Assembly (NCBI RefSeq): GCF_042682745.1
Contig: NZ_JBHUIO010000005.1
Span: 682,001 to 746,000, forward strand
DNA: 64,000 bases
DNA from: Tumebacillus_A lipolyticus
Lineage (GTDB): Bacteria; Bacillota; Bacilli; Tumebacillales; Tumebacillaceae
Direction of reading: 5' to 3'
A program made the position numbers and the translations under genes. Under the pieces are notes generated by a model. It did not search any database, was not told the DNA's origin, and was given only the letters and a program-made list of their open reading frames with translations. This document shows, piece by piece, positions 8,417 to 16,142 of this stretch (its first letter is position 1; every line of letters starts with the position of its first letter).

Positions 8417-8952
8417 ATGTTCTTCTCAATTATCTGAGCATGCTCTTCGCCTGTCTGTTCCTGTCCACCGCAGTGGACAAGTTGCGCAACTGGAAGCATC
8501 ACCTCCAAACCATGAAAGCATACGACATCCTGCCTCACCCGCTCGTCGCCCCCTTTCACGTGATGTTCGTGTGTAGCGAGCTCATCGTCAGTCTGACTCT
8601 CTTTCTAAAGGGGCCAACTTGGTACAATCAGTTCCTTTCCATCGCCCTGTTTGTGACCTATACCGCTGCGATCGCGGTCAATCTGTATCGCGGGCACCGC
8701 AACATCGACTGCGGGTGCGGCGGTTTTTTGAACAGCGAAGACCTGCATGTCGGCTTGATCGTCCGCAACGTGATCCTGATGCTAGGTTCAGGCGCACTGC
8801 TTTTTTTCCTCGACGTGACGATCGACCTGTCTTGGATGGAGCGGATCGCAACATTCCTGCTCGCAATCGCCTCCTTGATGCTGTTCATGCTGTCCCGTGA
8901 GGCAAACAAGATCAAGGAAAAGCTACATCGACTGCAAACCAAACTCTTCTAA
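8413..8952 (+). CDS. MauE/DoxX-type redox-associated membrane protein
   Basis: A 179-residue protein with four to five membrane helices. The loop NIDCGCGGFLN carries the CxC cysteine pair typical of MauE-like proteins, which pass electrons or disulfides across the membrane to a thioredoxin-like partner (MauD type). The ATG overlaps the stop of the exporter gene, indicating translational coupling, and the partner thioredoxin gene follows 16 bases later. In this setting it probably supplies oxidising or reducing equivalents for folding of the cysteine-rich peptide. The MauE assignment is by topology and the cysteine loop; the exact reaction is inference. Confidence 0.75.
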   Translation: MNVLLNYLSMLFACLFLSTAVDKLRNWKHHLQTMKAYDILPHPLVAPFHVMFVCSELIVSLTLFLKGPTWYNQFLSIALFVTYTAAIAVNLYRGHRNIDCGCGGFLNSEDLHVGLIVRNVILMLGSGALLFFLDVTIDLSWMERIATFLLAIASLMLFMLSREANKIKEKLHRLQTKLF

Positions 8953-8968
8953 AGGAGGTCTCTCACTC

Positions 8969-9520
8969 ATGACAACCACCTATCAAGCGCTCGTAGTGGC
9001 GATCCTCGTGCTCGTCATCCTGCAATTCGGATTGATCTTCTTGCTCGCACGATACATCGGAAACTTTATGAACAAGATCCGCGGGTTCCGCGGGATCGAA
9101 TTTGGGACGCTGGAGGTCGGTGACAAAGCACCGACGTTCCGCAAGCATGACTACCAGGAACGCCCTGTCGTGCTCTCCCAACTCGTCGCAGAAAAAAAGA
9201 CCGTGCTGATGTTCGTGAATACCGATTGCCCGACCTGCAAGAGCATCTTACCCCAACTCGGCAGCATCCTTTCGACCTACGACTTGCATCTCATCATGAT
9301 CAACAAGGACAACCAGAGCAACGACGAAGCAATTACCTCCCTGCTGCCGGAAAGCGTTCTCTACCTGCGCTCTCCGCAAATCGTCGAAGCCTATGAGATC
9401 TCGAAAGTTCCGTTTGGTGTGCTGATCAATCAACAGGGGATTATCGAACAGCATTCTGTTCTGAGCGACATCAACGTCCTCCGCAATATGCTGCTCCAAG
9501 AAAAGCGACTGGCTTCCTAA
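8969..9520 (+). CDS. Membrane-anchored TlpA/MauD-like thioredoxin (CPTC)
   Basis: A 183-residue protein. The start is the ATG at 8969, nine bases after AAAGGAGGT; an upstream in-frame extension to 8897 overlaps the previous gene and is not needed. One N-terminal helix (ALVVAILVLVILQFGLIFLLA) is followed by a redoxin domain: VGDKAPTFRKHDY, active site TDCPTCKS, and cis-Pro region KVPFGVLIN. It would face the outside. Last gene of the exporter operon, downstream of the MauE-like partner, and second of two thioredoxins flanking the peptide system. A strong shared terminator follows. Confidence 0.82.
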   Translation: MTTTYQALVVAILVLVILQFGLIFLLARYIGNFMNKIRGFRGIEFGTLEVGDKAPTFRKHDYQERPVVLSQLVAEKKTVLMFVNTDCPTCKSILPQLGSILSTYDLHLIMINKDNQSNDEAITSLLPESVLYLRSPQIVEAYEISKVPFGVLINQQGIIEQHSVLSDINVLRNMLLQEKRLAS

Positions 9521-9541
9521 TCCCTTTGAGAAATGTGAAAC

Positions 9542-9581
9542 GCAAAAAGCCCGCTTCTTGGCAGAAGGCAGGGCTTTTTGC
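9542..9581. terminator. Bidirectional terminator between convergent operons
   Basis: GCAAAAAGCCC (9542-9552) pairs perfectly with GGGCTTTTTGC (9571-9581), with an inner CTTCT/AGAAG stem. A- and T-tracts on both sides let it serve the exporter operon on plus and the thiol-redox operon on minus. Confidence 0.88.
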
Positions 9582-9617
9582 GGATCAAGCGTTTTGAAAT
9601 GAGACCAGCACTACTCA

Positions 9618-10238
9618 TTATGTATTTTGAAAGCCAAACCAAGAGATCAGTAGCTCTGCGGATGACCACAAAACGAGTGCAGCAGCTATCTTATTTTCTG
9701 ACCGCCCTGTAAAGCGGGACAACCACCACGCTGAGATCCCCCAGCCGATCGCTCGATACAAGTTCAGCGGATGGTAGAACACCCCATCAAAGGATGCTCC
9801 CCAAGGCATATTTGTAACACCACCGACGTCGGCAATCAACAGCGAATACAGCACAACCGTAAGTGAAAACGGCAAGATCCAGGTCTCCCACCAGCGCCAC
9901 GAGAAGAGTCCCGCCTTATAAACGCGCCAGATGAAATAGATCACACTTCCTGTCATCGCGATCCACAGCGCATAGGAGGGGCCAATCGAAAACAGGAGCG
10001 TGCGCGGATTGTTCCATATATCTTGCCAATCGAAACCAACCGTGATCAAGCGGTATAGCAAAAATCCCAAGAAAGAGGCCTCAATCAACCACCCCCTCTG
10101 TTTTTCTCCGTCAAACGAGCGAGCTCTCAGGCCTCTTTTCACAAGTGCGATTCCCAAAAGGAAACAGATCATCAGCGCAACCCATTTCGCGGACAGGGCA
10201 GCAGGGCCGATGCGAATCAAGTCAGGTAAGAGCGCCAT
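9618..10238 (-). CDS. Lgt-like multi-pass membrane protein
   Basis: A 206-residue protein with about six or seven hydrophobic helices, starting behind GGAGGTAAG. The stretch YHPLNLYRAIGWG resembles the HPxxLYE motif of prolipoprotein diacylglyceryl transferases, and such Lgt-like proteins are found with CcdA/TlpA genes in other Bacilli. The rest diverges, so an acyltransferase activity is not assured. It is the last gene of a leftward operon, six bases after the ResA-like gene. Confidence 0.5.
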   Translation of the reverse strand: MALLPDLIRIGPAALSAKWVALMICFLLGIALVKRGLRARSFDGEKQRGWLIEASFLGFLLYRLITVGFDWQDIWNNPRTLLFSIGPSYALWIAMTGSVIYFIWRVYKAGLFSWRWWETWILPFSLTVVLYSLLIADVGGVTNMPWGASFDGVFYHPLNLYRAIGWGISAWWLSRFTGRSENKIAAALVLWSSAELLISWFGFQNT

Positions 10239-10243
10239 TCCAC

Positions 10244-10840
10244 TTACCTCCTTGCTAATTTGCTAAACATTTCTTCCATCGCCTTTTCGCTAAGTTGCCC
10301 CTCAATGCGATGGACAACCACACCGTTCTCATCGATCGTAAAGGAAGTGGGGATGGAAAAGGTACGATATTGAGTCGATACATTGCCCTTGTGATCCATC
10401 AGAGTAGGATAGCCGATTTGATAGTCCTCTACGAACTTCTGGGCGTTCTCGACAGAATCGTTTGACGTCAGATTGACACCGTAGAACTCGATTTTCCCCT
10501 TATACTTTTCGCTCATTTTCACCAGATCGGGCATCTCCGCTTTACAGGGTGGACACCAAGACGCCCAGAAGTTGAGAAACACCTTTTTCCCCCTTAGCGT
10601 TGACAACTGCACCTCGTTTCCCGACAGATCGGTCAGGGTAAAATCGGGTGCAAGATATGTAGGAAATGGCTTGACGGGTCGGTTTGCAGCCGAATTCACT
10701 TCAACAGACTTGATTGATTGCGCCCCCGCCACATCGGACGCGCCAACCTCCTGATTTCCTGACTGCTTGGACCACAGGGTCACTCCGATCACCAAAGCAA
10801 GGCACGCCAACACTCCCCCCCACTTGATCACACGATTCAT
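10244..10840 (-). CDS. ResA/TlpA-like thiol-disulfide oxidoreductase
   Basis: A 198-residue extracytoplasmic thioredoxin. I chose ATG 10840, which sits nine bases after AGAGGAGG and one base after the upstream stop; a GTG at 10864 would place the ribosome site inside the gene. One membrane anchor (GGVLACLALVIGVTLW), then a complete TlpA fold: APDFTLTDLSGNEVQLS, active site FWASWCPPCKAEMPD, and cis-Pro region FSIPTSFTID. Family members reduce disulfides outside the cell, for example in apocytochrome c. CcdA in the same operon is the expected electron donor. Confidence 0.88.
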   Translation of the reverse strand: MNRVIKWGGVLACLALVIGVTLWSKQSGNQEVGASDVAGAQSIKSVEVNSAANRPVKPFPTYLAPDFTLTDLSGNEVQLSTLRGKKVFLNFWASWCPPCKAEMPDLVKMSEKYKGKIEFYGVNLTSNDSVENAQKFVEDYQIGYPTLMDHKGNVSTQYRTFSIPTSFTIDENGVVVHRIEGQLSEKAMEEMFSKLARR

Positions 10841-10841
10841 C

Positions 10842-11495
10842 CTATTGCACCTCCTCTTTTGCACCCTCGATGATCAACTCAATTTCGGCTACTTGAAAAT
10901 GTGACAAGGTTGCTTGAAGCGCCTTATGCATCCGTTGTTCCGTCTCCACATCCACTTCATGAGTCGTTTGCAGAACTATCCGCCCCTTACCTGCAGGAAA
11001 ATGCACGTGGAGCAGTTTGGTTCCCTGCGGAAACGGATTCTCATACCCGGATCGTTGTGCCTTGAGCATCAACTGTACCGCTGTGATCCGCGGTGCTCCG
11101 ATACCTGTTTGGTTGTCATACTCGATCTGCACAGGAAGCAGTTCTTGATGCTGATACAGATAAATCGTATACGACTCCACCTTGGCTTGATTCTCTTCAT
11201 ATTGCTCACGCTGCACATTTCCATTTCCACTGTTTACCAGTTGTAGAGCCGCCTCCACCTGTTCCGTTTCTTGCATGCCTGTCAGACGGCAGATCTCCTG
11301 TCCGTTCCCATCGAGAAACAGCACCGTCGGGTTTTGCTTGATTCTGTATCGGTTGGTCTCCTCTACATCGATCTCCACATATTTGGTCACCAGCGCCACC
11401 TCAGGATGGTTGGCCACAACTTCTCGTAACACAGTTCCAATATTTCGCCCTGTAGGGCAGGCCGTCACCGTAAATAGCAGGATGAGCTTCACCAT
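10842..11495 (-). CDS. Thioredoxin-fold protein with CPTGR site and C-terminal extension
   Basis: A 217-residue protein. The ATG at 11495 follows GGAGG by seven bases; the longer GTG frame at 11510 contains that site. The first ~90 residues are thioredoxin-like (VKLILLFTVTACPTGRNIGTVL, then PTVLFLDGNGQEICRLTG), but the active site is CxxG, lacking the second cysteine. A second domain of about 110 residues (YTIYLYQHQELLPVQIEYDNQ onward) is unfamiliar. With one cysteine it could trap mixed disulfides rather than run a full redox cycle. No membrane anchor is seen. It lies between ccdA and the ResA-like gene. Confidence 0.6.
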   Translation of the reverse strand: MVKLILLFTVTACPTGRNIGTVLREVVANHPEVALVTKYVEIDVEETNRYRIKQNPTVLFLDGNGQEICRLTGMQETEQVEAALQLVNSGNGNVQREQYEENQAKVESYTIYLYQHQELLPVQIEYDNQTGIGAPRITAVQLMLKAQRSGYENPFPQGTKLLHVHFPAGKGRIVLQTTHEVDVETEQRMHKALQATLSHFQVAEIELIIEGAKEEVQ

Positions 11496-11519
11496 CACAG
11501 ATACCTCCACGTTTCGACT

Positions 11520-12230
11520 CTAAAATCCGACAAACCCACCAAACAACCCGATCAACCAAGCTGTCAATTTGCTGATCCAATTGGTGACCAAGAGCAGCCC
11601 CATCACGACCATCATCCAGCCGCCGATCTTGGAGATCAGCTCCGAATACCGCATGATCCAACGCACTGATCCCAGCGTATAGGCCAGCATCAAAAACGGT
11701 AGTGCAAACCCCAACGTATACGCCAACATCAAAGCGAGTCCGTTCGCAGGCTCTGTCGATGCGAGCACCAACACAGATGCTAAGATCGGCCCCACACACG
11801 GCGTCCACCCTGCAGCAAAACTGACGCCCACCAGCATCGAACCGAAATACCCCGCCGGCTTCGATCTCAGATTCCACTTTTTCTGCTTGTACAAAAAATC
11901 GGCTTTGATCACTCCTGCTAAAAAGAGCCCCATCACGATCACCAGCACACCGCCGACGATCCGCACCTCATTTTTGTAGATGGCAAACAGAGATCCGAGC
12001 AGACTCGCAGACATGCCGAGCGCCACGAAAATAATTGAAAAACCAAGCACGAAAAACAAAGAGTGTTTCAAGGCACGCATCCTTACCATCCGTTTCTCCG
12101 CCTGCATCGCATCAAAGGAAACACCTGTGATGTATGAGAGGTACGACGGATACAACGGTAAACAACAAGGCGAAACAAATGACAACAAACCTGCAAGAAA
12201 CGCCATAAAAAAAGTAGGGGTTGCTTCCAT
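11520..12230 (-). CDS. ccdA: CcdA-type transmembrane electron carrier
   Basis: A 236-residue polytopic protein starting at ATG 12230 behind GGAGAGGAG. The first helix pair contains FVSPCCLPLYPSYLSYITG and the mirror-image half contains AAGWTPCVGPILASVL, the two conserved cysteine/proline motifs of CcdA/DsbD-type carriers. These move electrons from cytoplasmic thioredoxin to extracytoplasmic ResA- or TlpA-type proteins. Here the ResA-like protein of the same operon is the obvious acceptor, and the thioredoxins of the neighbouring peptide cluster are possible ones. The upstream gene overlaps the longer reading frame. Confidence 0.87.
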   Translation of the reverse strand: MEATPTFFMAFLAGLLSFVSPCCLPLYPSYLSYITGVSFDAMQAEKRMVRMRALKHSLFFVLGFSIIFVALGMSASLLGSLFAIYKNEVRIVGGVLVIVMGLFLAGVIKADFLYKQKKWNLRSKPAGYFGSMLVGVSFAAGWTPCVGPILASVLVLASTEPANGLALMLAYTLGFALPFLMLAYTLGSVRWIMRYSELISKIGGWMMVVMGLLLVTNWISKLTAWLIGLFGGFVGF

Positions 12231-12268
12231 CGGCTTGCTCCTCTCCGCTGAAGTACCCCTACTGTATC

Positions 12269-12586
12269 TCAAAGATTTGTGATTTTTTTGTGGTTGTCGG
12301 CCGACAATTCATGACCGCATCGGTAACAAAGACTCCATTCTTGCAGCCGCACTGCATGACAGCGGGGACAATGCGATTTGCGTGCCGATGCTTTGTAGAA
12401 GCCGCGAATGGCAATCCCACCGATCACCAACACGCCCGCCACCAGCAACAAAATTCGAAACAACGGCGATACCCAACAGAAGAATCCAAACAGCGCAAAC
12501 CCCCAAGGGCCGTTCGCCGACACCGCCAAGCAGGAAGCCCCTCCGAGAATCAGCATCATCGAAAGAACCCAGATCCATCTATTCAT
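12269..12586 (-). CDS. Small membrane protein with C-terminal zinc ribbon
   Basis: A 105-residue protein with two or three N-terminal helices and a cytoplasmic-looking tail with two paired cysteines, HCPRCHAVRLQEWSLCYRCGHEL, a rubredoxin/zinc-ribbon pattern. Its ATG overlaps the stop of the sensor kinase gene (ATGA), so it is translated with the two-component system. I do not recognise the family. It may modulate the kinase or act with the thiol system. Confidence 0.6.
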   Translation of the reverse strand: MNRWIWVLSMMLILGGASCLAVSANGPWGFALFGFFCWVSPLFRILLLVAGVLVIGGIAIRGFYKASARKSHCPRCHAVRLQEWSLCYRCGHELSADNHKKITNL

Positions 12587-13989
12587 CGTGGGAGCCCCCC
12601 TTTCTGTGAATCATCCATACGCGGCAACACAAAAGAGACGGTAGTTCCGACTCCCAACTCGCTGGTCACTTGAACTTGACCGTGATGTGCCTCGACGATC
12701 CTTTTCACGATCGAGAGACCGATACCCGTTCCGCCCAGCGTTCGGTTCCGCGACTTATCTCCTCTGTAAAAACGTTCCCAGATGTACGGAAGGTCTTCTG
12801 CCGGAATCCCTGGTCCATTGTCAACGACAGACACGAGCACCTGTGAGGCAGAATCGCGTGTTTGAATGACGACGCGACCTCCCTCCTGGGTGTAGTGAAT
12901 CGCATTTTGAATCAAATTGATGAGCAGTTGCTCCATCCGCGCCTGATCTGCCAAGACGAGTGGCAAAGCAATCGATCCCTCATAGGAGAGATCAACCCTC
13001 TTCGCTTCGGCAAAAGGTGTCAACCTGTGCACCATCTCTTCAATCACGTGCCCCATATCGAGGGGGATCGGTTCCAGCCGAAACTGGGATTCTTCAAACT
13101 TCGCGACCTCCAGCAGATCGTCGAGCATTCGCCCCAGTCGGCCGACCTCCTCTCGGATGATGTTCGCATACGTTTGTCTGTCTGCTTCTGATTGGGCCAA
13201 GCCTTCTGACAGAATCTGTGCGTAACCTTGAATATAGCTGAGTGGCGTCCGCAGATCATGTGAAACATTGCTCAGAAATTCCGCTCTCGTCGCTTCCACC
13301 TGATCCAAATGAGAAGCCAATCGGTTCAGCGTGTTGCCAAGGCTCGCCAGCTCATCTCGCCCACCGGCCTTCACCCGCTCGGTAAAATCTCCTCGCATCA
13401 ACTTGGTTGCCATCCGCTCCATACGAATCAACGGTTGTGCCATGCGGTCCGCAACGATCAGAGAGCCGCCTCCTGCGAGCAACAAAGCTCCGAAGACTGC
13501 GAGCAACAGAACTTGGTTCATTTTCTGAATGAGTCTGTCTCCTGTTGTAGCTGGTTCAATCAAATACAATGCCATGTCAGTCGGGGAGCCTACTGGAACA
13601 CCCGTCACAAGCACTGGTTCATTGAGCTGGGGATCGATTGCCTTCACCGTCACTGCCGTTCCCGCGAAGATTTTCTCCGTTTCTGGCAGCCATCCCATCT
13701 CGAGATCATCCGAGGAAGATCCGCCTCGAAACAGGACCCGCCCCTCCTGACCAATCGCTATCAGTTGACGCTCTGGTGGCAAGTCCAATGCTGAAAGCCT
13801 AGAGAAATCCCCGCCTGCCCCAGCCATGTCCGCATAGTGATAAACATCCAGCTCCAGTTCCTCCAGGCGCTGTGATGTAAAGATCGTTTGGAATAGATGG
13901 CTTACCGTCATCGCTAATGACAAGATCACAACAGCCAGCAAAACCAAGAGGATCAGCAGAATCTTCCCCCGCACTTTACGCCTCTTCAT
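12583..13989 (-). CDS. Sensor histidine kinase (HAMP-HisKA-HATPase)
   Basis: A 468-residue membrane kinase. The ATG at 13989 lies one base after the regulator stop, with AAGGGA upstream; a longer frame to 14019 lies inside the regulator gene. Helix 1 is near residues 8-30, an extracytoplasmic sensor domain reaches ~150, helix 2 ~165-185, then HAMP. The H-box is FLSNVSHDLRTPLSYIQGY (His near 243), with N-box NLIQNAIHYT, G1 VVDNGPGIP and G2 GGTGIGLSIVKRIV. Partner of the OmpR-type regulator just upstream. Its operon suggests sensing of envelope or thiol stress, which is inference. Confidence 0.92.
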   Translation of the reverse strand: MKRRKVRGKILLILLVLLAVVILSLAMTVSHLFQTIFTSQRLEELELDVYHYADMAGAGGDFSRLSALDLPPERQLIAIGQEGRVLFRGGSSSDDLEMGWLPETEKIFAGTAVTVKAIDPQLNEPVLVTGVPVGSPTDMALYLIEPATTGDRLIQKMNQVLLLAVFGALLLAGGGSLIVADRMAQPLIRMERMATKLMRGDFTERVKAGGRDELASLGNTLNRLASHLDQVEATRAEFLSNVSHDLRTPLSYIQGYAQILSEGLAQSEADRQTYANIIREEVGRLGRMLDDLLEVAKFEESQFRLEPIPLDMGHVIEEMVHRLTPFAEAKRVDLSYEGSIALPLVLADQARMEQLLINLIQNAIHYTQEGGRVVIQTRDSASQVLVSVVDNGPGIPAEDLPYIWERFYRGDKSRNRTLGGTGIGLSIVKRIVEAHHGQVQVTSELGVGTTVSFVLPRMDDSQKGGLPR

Positions 13990-13990
13990 C

Positions 13991-14659
13991 TCATCCCTTG
14001 CTCCCAGCCCGATACCCAACTCCCCATACTGTCAGGATGGGATTGTAAGCCAGGCCTGCCTTTTTGCACTTGTCTCGGATGTTTTTCACATGCGTATCGA
14101 CCACACGTACATCTCCTTCAAAATCATATCCCCAGATTGAAACGAGCAGCTCCTCACGCGTATACACGCGTTCCGACCGTCGACAGAGAAGTTCTAGAAT
14201 TTCAAACTCCTTTGGCGTCAGGGGCACAGGATTTCCCATGACCAAGAGACTATGTGACGCCTTCATCAACTGGAGATCTGGCACAAGTTGACCCGGTTGC
14301 ACCGAACTCTCAGCTCGACGGGTCAGCGTGCGAATCCGCGCCACCAATTCGCGCAAATCGAATGGCTTGACCAGATAATCGTCGATTCCCAGATCAAACC
14401 CGCGCAGTTTGTCCTCTGTCTGCGCTTTTGAAGAAAGGACCAATACTGGAGTGCTTTTGGAATAGTGTTCAAGAAACTTGAATCCATCCATCACCGGCAT
14501 CATCAAATCTAAAATGATCACATCGAATGTTTGGAGTCGCAATACTTCGACCGCTTGCTGACCGTTTTCTGCTTCGGTGACAACCATATCGTTTGCGTTT
14601 AGATAGACACGAATCATGTTTCTCATTTGGGATTCATCCTCGATAAGCAACACTTGCAC
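13991..14659 (-). CDS. OmpR-family response regulator
   Basis: A 222-residue regulator starting at GTG 14659 behind AAGGAGGG. The receiver domain has the acidic pair IEDES, the phosphorylation site VIILDLMMPVMDG (Asp near 51) and the conserved Lys in YLVKPFDLREL. A winged-helix output domain follows (PLTPKEFEILELLCRRSERVYTREELL, then VVDTHVKNIRDKCKKAG). First gene of an operon that continues through kinase, ccdA and thioredoxin genes, so it probably controls its own operon and perhaps the neighbouring peptide cluster. A TGTATAAT at 14689-14696 on the minus strand may be its -10 element. Confidence 0.93.
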   Translation of the reverse strand: MQVLLIEDESQMRNMIRVYLNANDMVVTEAENGQQAVEVLRLQTFDVIILDLMMPVMDGFKFLEHYSKSTPVLVLSSKAQTEDKLRGFDLGIDDYLVKPFDLRELVARIRTLTRRAESSVQPGQLVPDLQLMKASHSLLVMGNPVPLTPKEFEILELLCRRSERVYTREELLVSIWGYDFEGDVRVVDTHVKNIRDKCKKAGLAYNPILTVWGVGYRAGSKG

Positions 14660-15305
14660 ACCAATCCCTCCTTTCGTGAAGCAAAAGAATTATACAGGAA
14701 AAGATTGTGGTTTTTATGTAGGAGGGATACCTCAGAACAAAGATCAGATCGCGACCTGTAGGATCAGTCTTGTACTCGTAGCACTCTTGGTGATTGAGCA
14801 GGTGACAAACCTCGAATGCGTTGGTTGCATCCTCCACAGATACAAGACCAAGACATTGCCCAGATCGCAAGCTACTTTAGCCTTCCGAAATCATTGGATC
14901 ATGTTCCCTCACTTGCCGCCTGCACATACATCTGTCATTCACTTTTGATGGTTTTGTCTGTCTGGTTCGACATGATAATGGCGGACGCCTTTTCCAACTG
15001 ACCGTATCCTCACAACCCCGTATGAAGTCGGATAAGGTTTTTCTCTTTTGGCTGATTGATCATCATAACAAAGAACCCTCAAAAGTAGCTTTCGGAACAC
15101 TCAAGGTGCTTTCCTTCCTCTACTTTGAGGGTCTCTATTAACTAAAACCATGACGAGGCTGATAGTAAGTTGGTCGAGATCAAAGCCCCTGCCGTTTTCA
15201 TCCTTCAGGAATTCTGCAACTGCGCGAACTTTTTTGGCTGAACGATTATTGCGACCTGCATTCAATAGCGAATTGGATGATTTCCCTAATCCACTACGAA
15301 ATTTT
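14660..15305. other. Intergenic region with repeat copy and weak ORFs
   Basis: Upstream of the response-regulator gene. It holds a possible -10 for that gene, a 78-codon minus-strand frame from TTG 14870 (contains CHLLNHQECYEYKTDPTGRD, which looks protein-like but has no ribosome site and overlaps the regulator), and copy 1 of a dispersed repeat at 15021-15179. A second minus-strand frame (15101-15340) runs through the repeat into the end of the hydrolase gene. I regard both frames as fragments. Confidence 0.5.
15021..15179. repeat. Dispersed intergenic repeat, copy 1
   Basis: About 160 bases closely matching 32602-32761. Shared blocks include TGAAGTCGGATAAGG at the left, CTTTCGGAACACTCAAGGTG in the middle and TAGTAAGTTGGTCGAG at the right. 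Inside, CCCTCAAAAGTAG (15076-15088) pairs with CTACTTTGAGGG (15120-15131). Both copies lie 3' of leftward genes, so the stem may end transcription. Confidence 0.8.
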
Positions 15306-16118
15306 TTACAGCCTTTTGTTAAGCTGTTGTGCGAAGGCACTCAATTCGCAGTTGAATCGTTCGGCGTCCTCCCAAAACGGGCTGTGACCGCAATTCGGAA
15401 ACAGCGAGAGTTCTGCACCGGCAAACCGCATTTGCCCACGCAGAGCAGTCTCTTGCAGAGACAGACGGTCATTGAGGCCATGCAGGATCATGATCGGCTT
15501 GGTTACCTGTAGACCATCCACATCCAAAGCCGGACGATCCAGCAACTGACGCCGTACTCGTGGCGGAACAATTGCGTTAAACCCAAGAAAATAAACATGA
15601 TCCTCTCGGCTCATCGCTTGATGCGTCAGCGCCCTGACCAGTGCATCTGTCCCGCTAATAAAAGCTTCCGCAGCCTCTTCAAACAATCGGGGCTCCAAAC
15701 TCTCCCACGTCTCATCCACAACATCCGCACCGGGTACCGACCCGACAAAACACAGTCCGGCAATGTTCTGATCCCCGACGACGGACAGATAATCGCCGAT
15801 AACCCGCGTCCCGTACGACCATCCGACCAGCAACGGACGCTTCACCTGAAGAGCCTCCATCACTAAGCGCAGGTCATCAGCCCAGATCTGCGATGGCCCA
15901 TATGCGTCATCCGGCTTGTCCGACTGACCGTGCCCACGAAGATCATACGCAATCAGCCGATACTGCCGCTGCAGGTCGGATGACTCCAACTGCTTGCGCC
16001 ACGCCAGCCAGCTCTGGGCCAAACCGTGGATGAAAACAATTGCCTGCCCGTCCGGATTCCCAGTCTCCACCACATGCAGTTCCGTTCCACCGCTGCCTAT
16101 CACTCGACACTGTTTCAT
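15306..16118 (-). CDS. Alpha/beta hydrolase, NRPS operon
   Basis: A 270-residue alpha/beta hydrolase. The oxyanion region FIHGLAQSWLAW, nucleophile elbow LLVGWSYGTRV (Ser), acid LHGLNDRLS (Asp) and catalytic His FPNCGHSPFWE form a complete triad. It is the last gene of the NRPS operon, 24 bases after the free-standing condensation protein. No thioesterase domain is fused to the NRPS proteins, so this enzyme is the best candidate for product release, editing or tailoring. It could also be a haloperoxidase-like or esterase enzyme; the family does not fix the reaction. Confidence 0.82.
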   Translation of the reverse strand: MKQCRVIGSGGTELHVVETGNPDGQAIVFIHGLAQSWLAWRKQLESSDLQRQYRLIAYDLRGHGQSDKPDDAYGPSQIWADDLRLVMEALQVKRPLLVGWSYGTRVIGDYLSVVGDQNIAGLCFVGSVPGADVVDETWESLEPRLFEEAAEAFISGTDALVRALTHQAMSREDHVYFLGFNAIVPPRVRRQLLDRPALDVDGLQVTKPIMILHGLNDRLSLQETALRGQMRFAGAELSLFPNCGHSPFWEDAERFNCELSAFAQQLNKRL

Positions 16119-16142
16119 CTGGACACACCCTATCTTCGTGAA

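Noticed and set aside
5615..9520. Lanthipeptide, sactipeptide or glycocin cluster
   Set aside because: No LanB/C/M, radical-SAM or glycosyltransferase gene lies between 5355 and 14660; the exporter is LanT-like only in its core and lacks the C39 peptidase.
14634..14870. 78-codon ORF upstream of and overlapping the response regulator
   Set aside because: Protein-like in part, but TTG start without ribosome site and overlap with the regulator promoter and gene; noted only in the intergenic entry.
15101..15340. 79-codon minus-strand gene through repeat copy 1
   Set aside because: GTG start inside the hydrolase gene, no ribosome site; only a short stretch (LDQLT...VMVLV) is kept in copy 2, consistent with repeat similarity.
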